NCBI GenBank assembly: GCA_030686995.1 | Contig: CM060703.1 | Coordinates: 6,926,597 to 6,990,596, forward strand | DNA length: 64,000 nt | From: Artemisia argyi | Taxonomy: Eukaryota > Streptophyta > Magnoliopsida > Asterales > Asteraceae | Reading direction: 5' to 3' | Shown here: positions 29,960 to 42,424 of the stretch, piece after piece | Position numbering within the stretch: position 1 is the stretch's first letter | How the letters are laid out: every line of letters starts with the position of its first letter | The notes under the pieces: generated by a model | Told to the model about the DNA's origin: nothing | The model's database searches: none | Seen by the model: the letters and a program-made list of their open reading frames with translations, nothing else | Made by a program: the position numbers and the translations under genes

Positions 29960-30069
29960 TACTACGTTAAAGATAAGATTACATAGATATCTCCCTTTGC
30001 TATCAAATTTTAATATTATTTGATTAGCCTCCTTGATTCTAAACTAATTCCAAAAGAATTAAGAATTCA

Positions 30070-33000
30070 ATGGCAGCTTCATCTTCATCTCATCAGTTGT
30101 GGAATCACGACGTATTTCTAAGTTTCAGAGGACGAGACACTCGTAAGACCTTTGTGGATCACCTCTACACGGCTCTTGTACAACAAGGAATCCACACTTA
30201 CAAAGATGATGAAACACTTCCCCGGGGCCAATCCATCACTCCATCCCTCTTGAAGGCTATACAAGAATCACGGGTTGCCGTCGTCGTATTCTCCAAAAAC
30301 TATTCTGAATCTTCATGGTGCTTAGACGAGCTTGCATTTATCATGAAATGCATGGATGAAAGACGACAAGTAGTTTTGCCTGTCTTTTATGATGTTGAGC
30401 CGTCAGAAGTGCGGAATCAAAAACGGAAATATGGAGAAACATTTGCCAAATACGAGTCGGAGAACAACAACAAAGTTGAAATTTGGAGAAAAGCACTCGT
30501 GCGTGCAGCTAACCTTTCTGGTTGGGAACCCAAACACATTGCCAATGGGTACGTAGTTCTCGATCTTCTTTTTGGCTAAATGTTTTATGCTACCTGTAGG
30601 TGTTTGTACTGGTTAACAAGTTGTTTATATACTGGCTAGTAATTCTTCAGTTCTTTCTAGCGTAACCCCCTTTTTTGGTTTTATGTGTTTACTCTTTTGT
30701 ACTTATGTCTAAACTTGTTTATATATTTGTACCATTTTTAATGAGAAAACATATAATGTCGACAAACTAATTGAAATTTTGAAGACATCAATTAGATGCG
30801 GAGAGTGTATTGATGTTACGAGTTGCTAACTTTCAGATTAAGTTTTAAGTTAAACCCTTTTAGGTATCTTAATCAAGGGTTTAAGTACTTCATGGCTTAT
30901 GTTTTTGTGTGTACATGAGCTCATTTTCCTCTGTATGCAATGTGCAGGCATGAATCAAAGTGCATCAAGGAAATTGTTGACACAATCTCACTGAAGTTGG
31001 TTCCCTTAATGTCAAGTGCTAACGCAGATCTAATTGGAATAGAGCCTCGCATTCAAGATTTAAAATCACGGTTACAAGTTGGGTTAGGTGATGTTCGCAT
31101 GGTTGGGATATGGGGAATTGGGGGTGGGGGAAAGTCTACTCTTGCATTTTCTATCTATAAGGAAATAAGTCATCACTTTGACAGCTGCTGCTTTTTAGAA
31201 AATGTTCGTGAGGAATCAACCAAGTATGGTTTGAAAAGATTGCAAGAAACTATTCTGTCACATCTCTTGAATTCAAAAAAATTGAAGGTAATGAGCATTG
31301 AAGAAGGAAAATGCATGATAAGAAGTAGGTTATGCAATAAATGTGTCCTAATTGTCCTTGATGATGTTGATCACATTGACCACCTAAGGGCGTTGGCTGG
31401 ATCACATGATTGGTTTGGTAAGGGGAGTCGGATAATAATTACAACTAGAGATGAACATTTGCTAAATGCGCACAGAGTGAATGAAATATACCGTCTCAGT
31501 TTGTTAAATCATGGGGAGGCTATCGAGCTCTTTAGTAGGCACGCATTTGGGGCACGTAGACCTCTAGAAGGTTATGAAAAGCTTACATTAAATGTGATTT
31601 ATAGAGTTGGTGGACTTCCATTAGCGCTTATAATTTTGGGCACTTTTCTATGTGATAAAGACACTAGTGAGTGGATTTGTGCCTTGGCTAGACTAGAAGC
31701 TATTCCAGAACTTGAAATTGTGGAAAAGCTCAAAATTAGCTATGATGGACTTAAATCACAGGAGAAAGAGTTATTCTTGGATATTGCATGTTTCTTCAGG
31801 GGAAAAAGTAAAGATAAGACAATGGAGATACTTGATGCTTGTGGTTATCACTCTGTTATAGGGGTAAAGGTTTTGATTCAAAAGGCTCTTATAACTGTTT
31901 CTTCAGGTGGAACTTTTGATATGCATGATTTGGTGCAAGAAATGGGACGCTACATTGTTAGAATGGAACATCCTAACAATCCTGAGAAACATAGCAGGGT
32001 TTGGCAAAAGAAAGATGTTATAGACATATGTGATATGGACGCAATGAAGGTAATGTCTAAACTAGCTTTGCAACACATATGTCATGTGTGCATTAGATAA
32101 TACATGCATACCGATAAAGAAGCAGTTTAAATAAAAACTGACACCGCTCTGTTCCATTCGTTGTAGGAAAATAACGAGATTGAAGCAATACAAATTGAAT
32201 GCTTTAAGGATGGTTCTCCAAAGTATCTTCCTCAGGTTGTTGCAAACATGAAGAAACTCCGGTTGATTTCGTGGGATTGTTTTCCTGCAAGTTCAATGCC
32301 AATAAATTTTCAACCAACAAAGCTTTGTTGTCTAATATTGAAATTTGGCAAGCAGAAACAACTTTGGGAAGGTTATAAGGTACTCCTTTTTTTTTTTCCT
32401 TTCTTTTTTGGTCTAATTCACAAATGAAAGCAAAGAGAATGTGAATAATAATTCCCAATTTAGAAAGTAAATGCTGATGTAATAATAGAATTCTGAGCAC
32501 ATAACTATGGTTTATGTAATTGGTTATTGGGGGAGTAAGCAACTGATGTAATAATAGAATTCTGAGCACATAACTATAGTAGGAACCCTATTATGGACTC
32601 AACCTGTAAATTTTAAAGAACCCCGCGGTATGGACCTGTTTTATCAAATGATATCTTGTTTAGGGCCCTGCCCAATAAGGTATACGAGTTAGATACAAAC
32701 TCATAGAGTTAAGGGGTATTAATATTCTAGGTAGGGTCACAGCCAGTCTAATTTTTTCGATTATTCATAATACTGAAAAGAGTACATTCCGGCCCATGGA
32801 CGCGCGCAGGTCGATCTTATATATTCGGCTGAACCACTTTAAATCTTTGTATTCGTGTTTGATTGCTTAATTGTTTCTAGTTAGTAATATAGAATTTAGC
32901 CTATAACAGAGATTTAAAAACAAATTGGAATTTGTTAGAACTCAATATTGTCTCATATATAAACAATGTTTATGGGCAACAAATATACATGTGAACCTTG

Positions 33001-35623
33001 GATATCTTAATAACTACTTTTCTGTAATCAAATTTACATATATAGGCATCCTAATTTCTGGTCAACTCTATGATATAGATCATGAACATGTTTGCTAAAT
33101 TTTGACGCGTGTATTTGTATACAACAGCATCTACCGAGTTTGAAAGTGATCGACCTTAGTTATTCGATGAATCTCATCATGACTCCAGATTTTGATGGAC
33201 TCCCAAATATTGAAAAATTGGTGCTCTGGAGTTGTAGAAGGTTAGAAAAGATTCATCCATCACTTGGACATTCAAAAAATCTTGTTTACTTGAATTTGGG
33301 AGCCTGTTATAGTCTTAAGATGTTGCCACCAATTATCCAGCTCAAAAAAGTCAAGACTCTTGTTCTCTCCCATTGTTATAAACTTCATAGGTTTCCGGAG
33401 GTCCAAAACACCATGGATAGCTTGGAATATCTTCTTTTGGATGGTAGTGGGATAGAGGTTGTACCCTCGTCCATTGGAAAAGATTGTCCCAACCTTGTTC
33501 ATGTGGATTTGACTTACTGCATCGATCATTGTTTAACAGATCTTTCTTTACCTCACAAGAGCCTGAAACATATAGGCTTACAATTATTTCACAGAACCTT
33601 AAGAAGATTGGATCTCAGAAGCTGCGGGCTCGGAGATGGACATATGGCTGTTGCTGTTTGGGAGTTACCCAACCTACAAGAACTAGATCTAAGAGGAAAC
33701 AAGTTTTCAAGATTGAACTTTAGCCTCTTGCTACTTCCTGTGCTTAAATTGCTCAACGTGTCAAACTGCGAAAGCCTGAAAGAAATGTCAGAGCTCCCAT
33801 CAAGTATTGCTGTTCTCATAGCAGAAAATTGTTACTCGCTTAAAAGTGTTGGAGATATTTCGAAATGTAAATGGTTGTGGAAAGTCTCACTATTGAACAG
33901 CAACCGAGAAGTACTTGGTCGTAAAATACTAGACATGCATCAGGTTTGCCTCTACCTTTTGGATTTCTATATATGTCAACCCAAAACATGAAAAATAATA
34001 TTAATCATAGAAATACACCTTCTTTTTCTTTTTCTTTTTCTTTTTTTTAATTTAATTTTATTTTTTTTCATGGCAGGGAAATGCTATTGAAAATTACTTT
34101 CTCAGTCTCTCCCTTTCAGGCTTTGACTTTCAGAAGCGTTTTCTGAGGGGCAAGAGATTTACATTTCAGCTTCCAGAAAATTGGTGCAACGCCTTTTGTG
34201 GGTTCTTAATATGCACTGTTTCTGACAGTTACAATTCAAGTATTACAATTACTATTAACCAGGAAATCAGCAAGAATTCTCAATCTAAGTACATTGAAAC
34301 ACCCAAACCAGCAGAACGTCCTCGTGATCTTGCAACGCATGTAGGCTATGTTTCGTTTACTTCATTGAGGCACACCGAATGGTGGAATCCAGATTGTCAT
34401 GAGATCTTGTTTTTCTTAGATGGTATAATTGAAGAGATTGGGTTTGAAGTTGCACTAGTTCCTAAGATGAGTGCAGTAAATCCTGTGCAAACAACAAAAG
34501 AGGCAACAGACTGTTCAGAATTTTGGGATGAGGCACACAAAAATGTAAAGACATTTATGATTCAATATGACTCAAAGGAATCTATTAAAGTTTTATGGCG
34601 ACCCGCGATGTCACAAACCCATGACGATAAGAATCTTGTTCAGCGGTTTCTGCAGGTTTGTAGTTCTTTCTCAACTTTTTCTTTCATATCAGCAGCTATC
34701 GTTTGATAATTTTTGGTAAACTGGTTGCTGTAAACTAAAGTCAATGAAACTGGGATTTCCTATCGAGTCACCCCCTTCCCTGTTTCCCCTTTCTCCTGTC
34801 ATTTAACATTATGTTTTGGTAATGCTTCTTTTTTGGTTCATGACTCTTATTTGTTAGAAAAATAAATATCCAAACCGATAAAAATCCAAAGTACCAACAA
34901 ACTGAAATTTTATAACTTCAATGAAACCGGCTAAGGTATACTGTCCAGCAAGGCTGCAATTGATGTCTCTGTAATCCAACTGTTCAACTTGGTTTAGTGT
35001 TTATAAATTCCTTTTTCTTGGCAGTATGCTTTATTTGGTATGATCTTGCGAGTTGTTAAAGATTTGATTGGTGGAGTTTTAGTTATTATATAACACGAAA
35101 AACTTATAAAACTGAGACATCTTTGTTCAATTAGGAATTCATTTTTCAGTTTAAGACATGTAGGTTTTATTTACATAACAAAGAGAGAATGGGAGATTGT
35201 ATTACTTACAACATATGTTTAATTGTAGATAAGTTTTCTTAATTTCTTTTTCTTTGTTTTCTTGAGAACGGAGTAACTCTTCTTTCTCCAGGGAACCTTT
35301 TGAAAACCGGAGAACTCTAAATTCAAGTTCTCTAACTCATAGTTATAATAGCTGAAAACTGGTTTTCTGTTTTCAGTAGAGAAATTTCAGAAAATACTCA
35401 TTTTGAACACGTTTTATGTTTTATGTGTGTTTCTTAGCTAGAAAGATTTTCTGAGAAACTTCTCATTTTCTAACAACTAAACACACCCTTAATTAGTGTA
35501 GGGAGAAATAGACAATGAGTCATATTCTCCATTCCCTTATAGATTCTGAGTTGTCTAAGCGATCACCTCTAATATATTCCTTACTAATTGGAGGTTATTA
35601 TGTTTCAGGATGTGTTTCAATAA
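30070..35623 (+). CDS. TIR-NBS-LRR (TNL) disease resistance protein, six exons
   Basis: Predicted exons: 30070-30548, 30948-32049, 32167-32379, 33128-33943, 34077-34655, 35609-35623. All have GT/AG borders in matching phase, giving 1067 residues and no internal stop. Exon 1 encodes the TIR domain (DVFLSFRGRDTRK) with the putative NADase glutamate at residue 87 (SSWCLDEL). Exon 2 encodes NB-ARC: P-loop GIGGGGKST (about 216), kinase-2 VLIVLDDVD (about 294), RNBS-B GSRIIITTRD, GLPLA (about 381), RNBS-D FLDIACFF and MHD motif MHDL (about 485). Exons 3-4 are leucine-rich repeats (LKVIDLSYSMNL onward). Exon 5 looks like the post-LRR C-JID domain, and exon 6 adds four residues. TNLs recognise pathogen effectors directly or through guarded proteins and signal through TIR NADase activity. 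The P-loop is unusual (Gly for the usual Ile/Val, Ser for Thr) but keeps GxxxxGK(S/T). Confidence 0.9.
32470..32580. repeat. Direct duplication inside TNL intron 3
   Basis: A block of about 38 bp beginning ctgatgtaataatagaattc occurs at about 32473 and again at about 32542, some 69 bp apart. The whole intron (32380-33127) is otherwise AT-rich with no other feature seen. Confidence 0.75.
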
Positions 35624-36288
35624 CAAGCAAGAATAGCTTCTATAAGATAGATGAAGGCAATCATGTTACTGTATCCTTGTAGTATTGGCAGCAATGATGT
35701 AAGGATCTTCATATGGACCTTTCTTGATAATGATTGAAGCAAACGCCCTGGTGTTTCAACAGTCCAAGTGGAGTTGATGATAATAAGGAATAGAATGTCA
35801 ATAAATAATTCATCGTACTAGTTATTCATTCTCGGTAAAGTATGCTTTCATTAAGGAAATGTAACTCTTAGGCGTAAGTATAACAAGCTATTTTGCAGAT
35901 GATGATGCCTTCTATGGATGATGGCTTTATAATCTTTCTGTGAGAGGGTGCTACAGATTGATTGTTTAGCTGCCTTCATAAAGGAAATGTAGTATATGCA
36001 TGTGAGCTTTAGCAATAGATGAGGCCTATTAATATTTTGTTGTATGTCTCTCTGCTTTGGATTGACTTATAACATAAATATTGTTATAGGAAATGTAGTC
36101 TTTGCTAGTGAAAATGTGAAGTGCTGAGCTGCTTTAATGATCAGTTAGTATGAATTTCAGTTGTATCTTAGTTGTAGTTTGGATCATGGACATGTCCATT
36201 GGATCCTGGGCTGAATGTTTGTAAGCACTTATATGAGTTTTGTGTTAATATATACTTCACATTAAGTATGCTTTCATTATGTGTTAAT

Positions 36289-36338
<50 letters not shown>

Positions 36339-37098
36339 CAATAATTAACTGAGTACCCGGAGCTAGTTCCAACTTCCAAGTCCCACCCTCTCATTTTAAG
36401 AGTATTAAGATATTTTTACGGAACACTTCATGTAGCCTATACTCTATGCTTGATAAATAACATTGATTGTGCAAAGTGGTGCCATTGCACCGGGTCTCCA
36501 CTTAAAAGGGATCATATTTTTATTAGTCTTTTATATAAATACGTCGTTAGATATTAAATATAGACGTGTGTAATTCAAGTTTACATGTAATTTCTCTCTA
36601 ATTTACAACTGTAATGGGGCCTCCTTGTTGTTATTGCCTAGGGCCACCGAAAATCACGAGACAGCCCTGAAATCTCATGTCGATGTAAATACATAAAAAA
36701 GAATAGCAACTGTAATGAACTTTATAGTTAAGAAAGTCTAACACTAGCTACGATAACATATCAAAGGACGTAGTGCTATGATTATTGTGGTAGTTTTATC
36801 AAACATGGCAGAGAACTCTTCTAGTATGCATTGCAACAATAAGAACAAAGGGTTGATTTATCCCAAGGGAGTAATTCAACTCTTTCCAAGCCCCTTTCGA
36901 CCCAATAAAGCCAGAAAATAACATATTTGTTGCTCAAAGACAAAAACAACTTTTAAAGCAAAACCCAAAATAAAGTCATCTTACAAACATAAAAGTTAGC
37001 AAAACACCAAAAAGAAAGACACTAAGCCAACAACATGCAAGTAAACTGGAAGTGTTGTGATTATTAGTTTAGACTTCCAAATGGTCATTATTTACAGG
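35624..37098. other. TNL 3' flank and intergenic DNA
   Basis: Probable 3'UTR of the TNL gene followed by AT-rich intergenic DNA. It includes a 42-bp poly-T run (36292-36333). No further ORF, RNA gene or TE boundary could be supported. Confidence 0.5.
36292..36333. repeat. Poly-T tract, 42 bp
   Basis: Homopolymer run in the TNL 3' flank, followed by AT-rich DNA. It could mark a retroposed tail, but no element body was recognised. Confidence 0.9.
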
Positions 37099-38160
37099 TT
37101 TTTTTTTTTTTTTTTTTTGGAAGGCAATAAGTTTTATTAAAGAAAAAAGGAAAAAAAAAAAAACATACATAATAGAATTTACAAGAGAACTAGCTACAAA
37201 AATTACAACACCTCTAGAAAACTAAAGACCAACTAATGCAAATGAAGCACCAAAAACCCTACACTAATAAAAAAAGAACAACATGTTATTCTGACCAAAC
37301 TCAATTTAGACTTTGTAAGCACTAATTGGGTCTGAGCACCAATCCATCCACGATACAATTAACCCTTTTAATCTTGCTGACACCCAATTATAAGAAACCA
37401 CTTGAAGCTCGTCACACCGAGTAGTAGGATTTGAAACTTTATTCTCATAAACTCTTTTGTTCCTTGCACACCACACAAGATATAGCATCTCCAACACACC
37501 GCTTGCCACATACTTTGTTGTATCTTGCTAAAATTATTTCTACCCTTATGAGTTAGAATGTCGGCAAACTGTATCAACTTCAAAAACCCCTAAATTCCAC
37601 CATTTAAACATTTTTATTCCAATTATTGAAGACACGAGGACAATGAAGAAAACAATGATCAAATGTTTCAATATCATTATCGCAATGAGGGCAAAGACTA
37701 GAATTGAGATCTATACCAATATGATGAAGCCATGACAATATTGGTAGTCTCTTTTGTTGACATCTCCAAAAAAGATACACACCTTTCTTGGAATAGCTTT
37801 ATTTCACCCTTTTTCTTGAGAAGCATTAGATGAGTCAAGAATCTTGTTGTCAATCAATTCTCTAAGCTTCTTTATAGTGAAGTGACCATCTTTGACATCG
37901 AGAAACCATTTTCAGGAGTCATCAAATAATAGATTTGGTATAAAAAAGTTAGTTAAACTCATTAATTGCATAAGTTCCCCTTCGCCTCTACCTCTCGGAG
38001 TCCTAACCCATCTCCATCTCCACACCCACTTAATCCCGCTCCACTCACATATTTCCCCAACAGTAACATTTTTTATTAGCTTCCAACCTAAATAATCTAG
38101 GAATCTTTTCACTAAGAATCACCCCGTCCCCCACCCATGAATCTAACCAAAAATATGTAT
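37099..38160 (-). pseudogene. Decayed 3' fragment of an L1-type LINE
   Basis: Read on the minus strand the fragment ends in a 20-bp poly-A tail (poly-T at 37099-37118). Upstream of it are pieces of the C-terminal region of LINE ORF2: FWLDSWVGDG-like sequence near 38130, then FLDYLG ... RTPRGRGEGEL (37912-38112). A zinc-binding CPHCDNDIETFDHC-type segment (zf-RVT) lies around 37640-37700, and MLYLVWCARNKRVYENK at about 37440-37490. Frames shift between these pieces, so it is dead. No RT core is present, so it is strongly 5'-truncated. The target duplication is not clear. Confidence 0.75.
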
Positions 38161-38332
38161 TATACCCATTACCCATTCTTTTTCCCAAAAGACGTGTAAA
38201 TATAATACCCGTTTTTTTATTAGTGTTGTGATTGTGATTGTGATTGTGTAGCGTGTTGAAAGTTTGTAGCTTAGCAACTGAAAGTGACAGGTGTCGTTTG
38301 GAGGTGGTGTTTGAAGATGCTTATATGCAGTT

Positions 38333-38755
38333 TGATGGCGGATACCGTTGTGAATGAAAGAAACCACACAAAGAACCAAGAATAAGGAATTCGATATACC
38401 CTCGAAGGGTGCCCAACCGGGACTTCAAGAGAAACTCTCTTTTCTTAATAACTCATCACTTTTTTCTAAAACCTAAACCTATTACAATGATTTATAGTCT
38501 GGATGAATCTTGAAGAGAAAACTAAATATCCCGACTATATATAAAATAAGGAAATGAAATAACTCCTAATAATCTAAACTAATCTTTAACGAAAATAGGT
38601 AACTATTAAAATGAAAAAGATAGATTACGACAATATATTATATTGTCATTTTACCCTTCAATCTTCTCGAACCATTGAAACATATGACTTCACATGTTGA
38701 CCAAAGAAACGACGGCTAAGCCAGAGGAGCGGGAGCCTGAACGTGCCCTGCATCA
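38333..38755 (-). repeat. TRIM LTR (3' LTR in element orientation)
   Basis: Direct repeat of 39416-39838 with TGATG/CATCA inverted ends. Confidence 0.92.
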
Positions 38756-39415
38756 TTCTCCTCCTCTTGGAAAAAGACTCGTCCTCGAGTCTTGTCTTTC
38801 CAAGTCTCGAACTCTGAAACTTTCTAACCCCTCTTCGTTTCTATACCACGGCTTCTCTATGGAGAATCATGTTCCATCATGCCAAACATTCGATAAGATC
38901 ATCTAGGTGAAGTGACATCTTCCTCACTCACGTAACCGTTGCCTCGTTCGGCGACTACGATTAGCTTGATTTTGGAATCCGTCTGAAGTTCCTTCACTTG
39001 TTTAATGAGGTCTTCATTCTCTACAACACGTGATCCTTGTTGGTTAGTTGTATCGTTGCCTCGTCCGGCGAATCTACGAGTCACATAACCAAATGGTTGT
39101 CCACGCCCACATATTGTGATGTAAAAAAGGCCATTATATCAGAAAGTTCAGCAGAAAAAACAGCAACTTCGAGCAGGTTTAACTCCCTGTAGAGAACTCC
39201 AATCGCGAATCCGAACGGTGAGATTGTAGATTAATGTGTCCTGAACCTCGTGCCCAAAAATCACATAAATCCAACGGTGAACGAATGCGTGCCGCCAATT
39301 CTCCCACGACTATGCAGAATATGACGAAGTGAAACAAGTGTATTTGTTTCTCTTGATTTGGCTTCTCCAAGTTGCGTGATTTCTTTTCCCCGAACCTATG
39401 CTCTCTGATACCAAA

Positions 39416-39838
39416 TGATGGTGGATACCGTTGTGAATGAAAGAAACCACACAAAGAACAAAGAATAAGGAATTCGATATACCCTCGAAGGGTGCCCAAC
39501 CGGGACTTCAAGAGAAACTCTCTTTTCTTAATAACTCATCACTTTTTTCTAAAACCTAAACCTATTACAATGATTTATAGTCTGGATGAATCTTGAAGAG
39601 AAAACTAAATATCCCGACTATATATAAAATAAGGAAATGAAATAACTCCTAATAATCTAAACTAATCTTTAACGAAAATAGGTAACTATTAAAATGAAAA
39701 AGATAGATTACGACAATATATTATATTGTCATTTTACCCTTCAATCTTCTCGAACCATTGAAACATATGACTTCACATGTTGACCAAAGAAACGACGGCT
39801 AAGCCAGAGGAGCGGGAGCCTGAACGTGCCCTGCATCA
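39416..39838 (-). repeat. TRIM LTR (5' LTR in element orientation)
   Basis: Direct repeat of 38333-38755, next to the PBS. Same length, 423 bp. Confidence 0.92.
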
Positions 39839-39843
39839 CAGTT

Positions 39844-40500
39844 ATTGTTTGGTATGTTGGTTAAAGGGATGCTGCAATATGTGGTCGCGTGTCCATGTTT
39901 TTTTTGTATTTGGTTTGTAATTCTTATGAATGTTTCTTTGTTTGGTTTGTAATTTATTAATGATATTGTATATACGCTTCTTTACATTTGCATGTTCTCG
40001 AGTGTAAATATAGGATTCAATAAGCAATCCCAAACAACCTTTTATACGTAATTTCAATAAGCAATCCAATCAACCCTTTTTATAAGCATTTTCGGTTAGA
40101 AAAATGCTTATAGTAATGGCTGACTGAGATTGCTCATTGAATATGCATATAAATGGGGTTCATTTTTTTTTCTTATATATATTTTTGTTCTCTTTTCTTT
40201 CTTTAATAAACTCACATATAGACCGGTTGTAATGATAACAACTAATCTCAATAATACTCTTTTAGACCGGTGCTCCAACCGGCCTACATGACTTTAACAA
40301 CTTGTCTCAATAATACCCTTTAGACTGATGCTATAGCTGATCTATATGACTTTTATCTTATAGACCCCCACTCATCCAGACCGGTTGGATAATCGGTCTA
40401 AAAGCCCCTTTTTTATAGTAGTTTTAAGATGTTCTTCAATCAATCAATCATGATTGTCATGCTTGGATCAACGAAACATGGTTTAAATGATTCATTTAGT
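39844..40500. other. Intergenic DNA with a 12-bp hairpin and GACCGGTT repeats
   Basis: A perfect hairpin TATAAGCATTTT / AAAATGCTTATA lies at 40081-40112 (loop 8). From about 40217 to 40425, words of the type TAGACCGGTT alternate with 'tctcaataata(c)' in imperfect repeats of about 60 bp and end in 'tttttatagtag'. That resembles the subterminal repeats of a CACTA element, but no matching second end was found. No gene. Confidence 0.45.
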
Positions 40501-40688
40501 CAGGGACGGAACTTGAACATTCTTGGAGGAGAGGCCAACTTGAAAAGTATTTATTTTAGGAGGCCGATATATACTACGATGAAATTTTTGTATTAAAAAT
40601 GACTAGAACCATATATAAAAAATGTATATAGGATCAAGAATTTTAGGGGGGCCGTAGCCCCCTCAATCCCTTCTAAATTCCGTCCATG
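40501..40688. mobile_element. hAT-type MITE, 188 bp
   Basis: Imperfect terminal inverted repeats CAGGGACGGAACTT and (reverse complement of the right end) CATGGACGGAATTT are flanked by an exact 8-bp duplication catttagt (40493-40500 and 40689-40696). The 8-bp duplication is the hAT hallmark. No coding capacity. Confidence 0.85.
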
Positions 40689-40696
40689 CATTTAGT

Positions 40697-41782
40697 TATT
40701 TGTCTATTATTACAAGTATCTTTCAACAAGTAAAAGACACTCTTGAAACGTTATTGGTTTAGGTAACACATATTTAATCCTTATTTTCATTTTCAAACAA
40801 ATAATCCATCAACCAAGTACATAATGAATTTACAAGTATTAAAAGACAAATGACTACAATACCCTTTTTGTCACTGTCTATGTAGTTGCATTGCATCATG
40901 TTTATGGGAATTAACAAAAGACACGAATAAAGAAAAAGCAATAAAATTATTATACTCCCGAGGAGTAAAAGGCAAACAAATCATGACTCTTCATTTGGCC
41001 TTTTTCAGATGCTACTTTAACTGCTATTTTTGACTGACTTCTTTCTATTTTTACCCCAAATCCTACGCTACCACGTACAGTATTTTTTCTTTTCTCCAAC
41101 GAGTGTTTGTCTCGTAGACAAGGGTTACAAGACGTTTCTACGATATCATAATAAGAGATTTTGATCAAAATATACAAATCGCGATGCACATTATACAAAT
41201 TTACAATAAACAAAGACTCACGAAACCCCCTATAGAAAGATCCGTATAAACTCCCCCCTTCAACAAAAATCCTATTTTTTTAAACTCCCAAGTAATGTTT
41301 ATTTGTTTTCTGTGAATCCAAGGAAGCCAAGATCGAACTCATGACGTTTTGTAAAAGTATTGTTTCTTGCTATAGTGATGTTTGCGGTTGTAGAATACAC
41401 ACATAAAACTAGTATGCGTAAAGTTTGAATCTAAAACCTCCACTTATTTAGAGGTTATTATAAATGGAAATATCGAGTTCTTAGTAAGCGTCTTCTTCCG
41501 ATATCGACTTGATACTTATATTTCACAAGAAAGTTGGTTTGACACATAACTTTGTCTCGTGATATATTTTGAAATTGACGAGACTTTCTTTTCGAAAATC
41601 GTACATCAAGCAATATTTAGTTGTTTTCAGCGAAACTCATAACCTATTTCACAAAAGTCATCACTTTCCCATCTTGCAAGGACCTTTGCACAATACACGC
41701 TAAAAAACTGCTCTAAGAATAAGGCATGTATAGTTAAACATGAGACTTTTACTAAAAAAATTCAAACAATCAACCACAAAAC
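40697..41782. other. Intergenic AT-rich DNA
   Basis: No gene, RNA or element boundary recognised. The 87-codon minus-strand ORF at 40950-41213 has no family resemblance. Confidence 0.5.
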
Positions 41783-41785
41783 TTA

Positions 41786-42062
41786 GAGCACAAGGTGCAG
41801 TACACACAAGCTAAAACGCCACTTGAGCTTTTTCCCTTTTCACTTACATCTCACTCACACACTCAAAAACACCTCTCAAGTAACTTAAGTCAAAACTAAT
41901 TTTTAAGACCCATCATGCCCAAATTAAACATAAAAACCCAATTAAAAAACAAAACAAAAAAAAATATGCTATCATTTGGTGGTACAATAATATGCATTTG
42001 GCTCAAACTCAAAAATAACACCTAAATTTGGCGAAGTAGATGTGTTAGCGCACCTTCTCCTC
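41786..42062. mobile_element. PIF/Harbinger-like MITE, 277 bp (family A)
   Basis: Imperfect TIRs GAGCACAAGGTGCAGTACAC and, from the right end, GAGGAGAAGGTGCGCTAACAC are flanked by tta (41783-41785 and 42063-42065). The termini resemble those of the element at 59065-59415. Confidence 0.5.
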
Positions 42063-42424
42063 TTAGCACAATAGCTTATTACATATTGCTCATGGATGCT
42101 ATTATCAATACCCACCGGCTCACATTCATCTTCACCCCCTTTTATCTTTCTATTAATAGTATAACACAATTTTTGTCACATTCTGTTTTGTATTTTTATC
42201 CATTTAATATGTTTGACTTGTTAAACTTTATATTTTATGTTCTGTACTTTTATTTTCTTAGTTTTATAATACGAACATTATTATTAAAAAAAAAAAAAAA
42301 AAGAAGTATTACAGTACATTATGTTTTTGGAGGTGCCAATATCACATCATCCCATTGCTTATAAGAACATCTATAATGTATCAAGTTTTTAAAAGACTTT
42401 ATACCTTTAATGCATAGCTTTTTT

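Larger units (their letters stand above)
28081..30069 (+). other. Upstream region of the TNL gene
   Basis: AT-rich DNA with no credible ORF. It holds a 25-bp tandem repeat (29400-29464, about 2.5 copies of gctgcaactatagtctatag plus agatt) and a Helitron-type 3' end at 29932-29959. The leader before the TNL start is AT-rich, with start context 'attcaATGGC'. No single convincing TATA box could be chosen. Confidence 0.45.
38333..39838 (-). mobile_element. TRIM-type miniature LTR retrotransposon, complete
   Basis: Two 423-bp direct repeats (38333-38755 and 39416-39838) start TGATGG and end CTGCATCA. They differ at only about two positions by eye and are flanked by the exact 5-bp duplication cagtt (38328-38332 and 39839-39843). 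On the minus strand the iMet PBS TGGTATCAGAG (rc of 39403-39413) follows the right-hand LTR, and a polypurine tract (rc of 38756-38768) precedes the left-hand LTR. This fixes the orientation. The 660-bp interior has no pol. A 61-codon minus frame at 38899-39084 (MTRRFAGRGNDTTNQQ...) may be a gag remnant. It is mobilised in trans if at all. Confidence 0.92.

Noticed and set aside
30549..30579. Read-through end of TNL exon 1
   Set aside because: These codons lie in intron 1; the GT at 30549 joined to the AG before 30948 keeps phase and matches the usual TNL exon 1/2 boundary.
40217..40440. CACTA transposon
   Set aside because: Repeated GACCGGTT words and a tttttatagtag end are suggestive, but no second terminus or 3-bp duplication was found.
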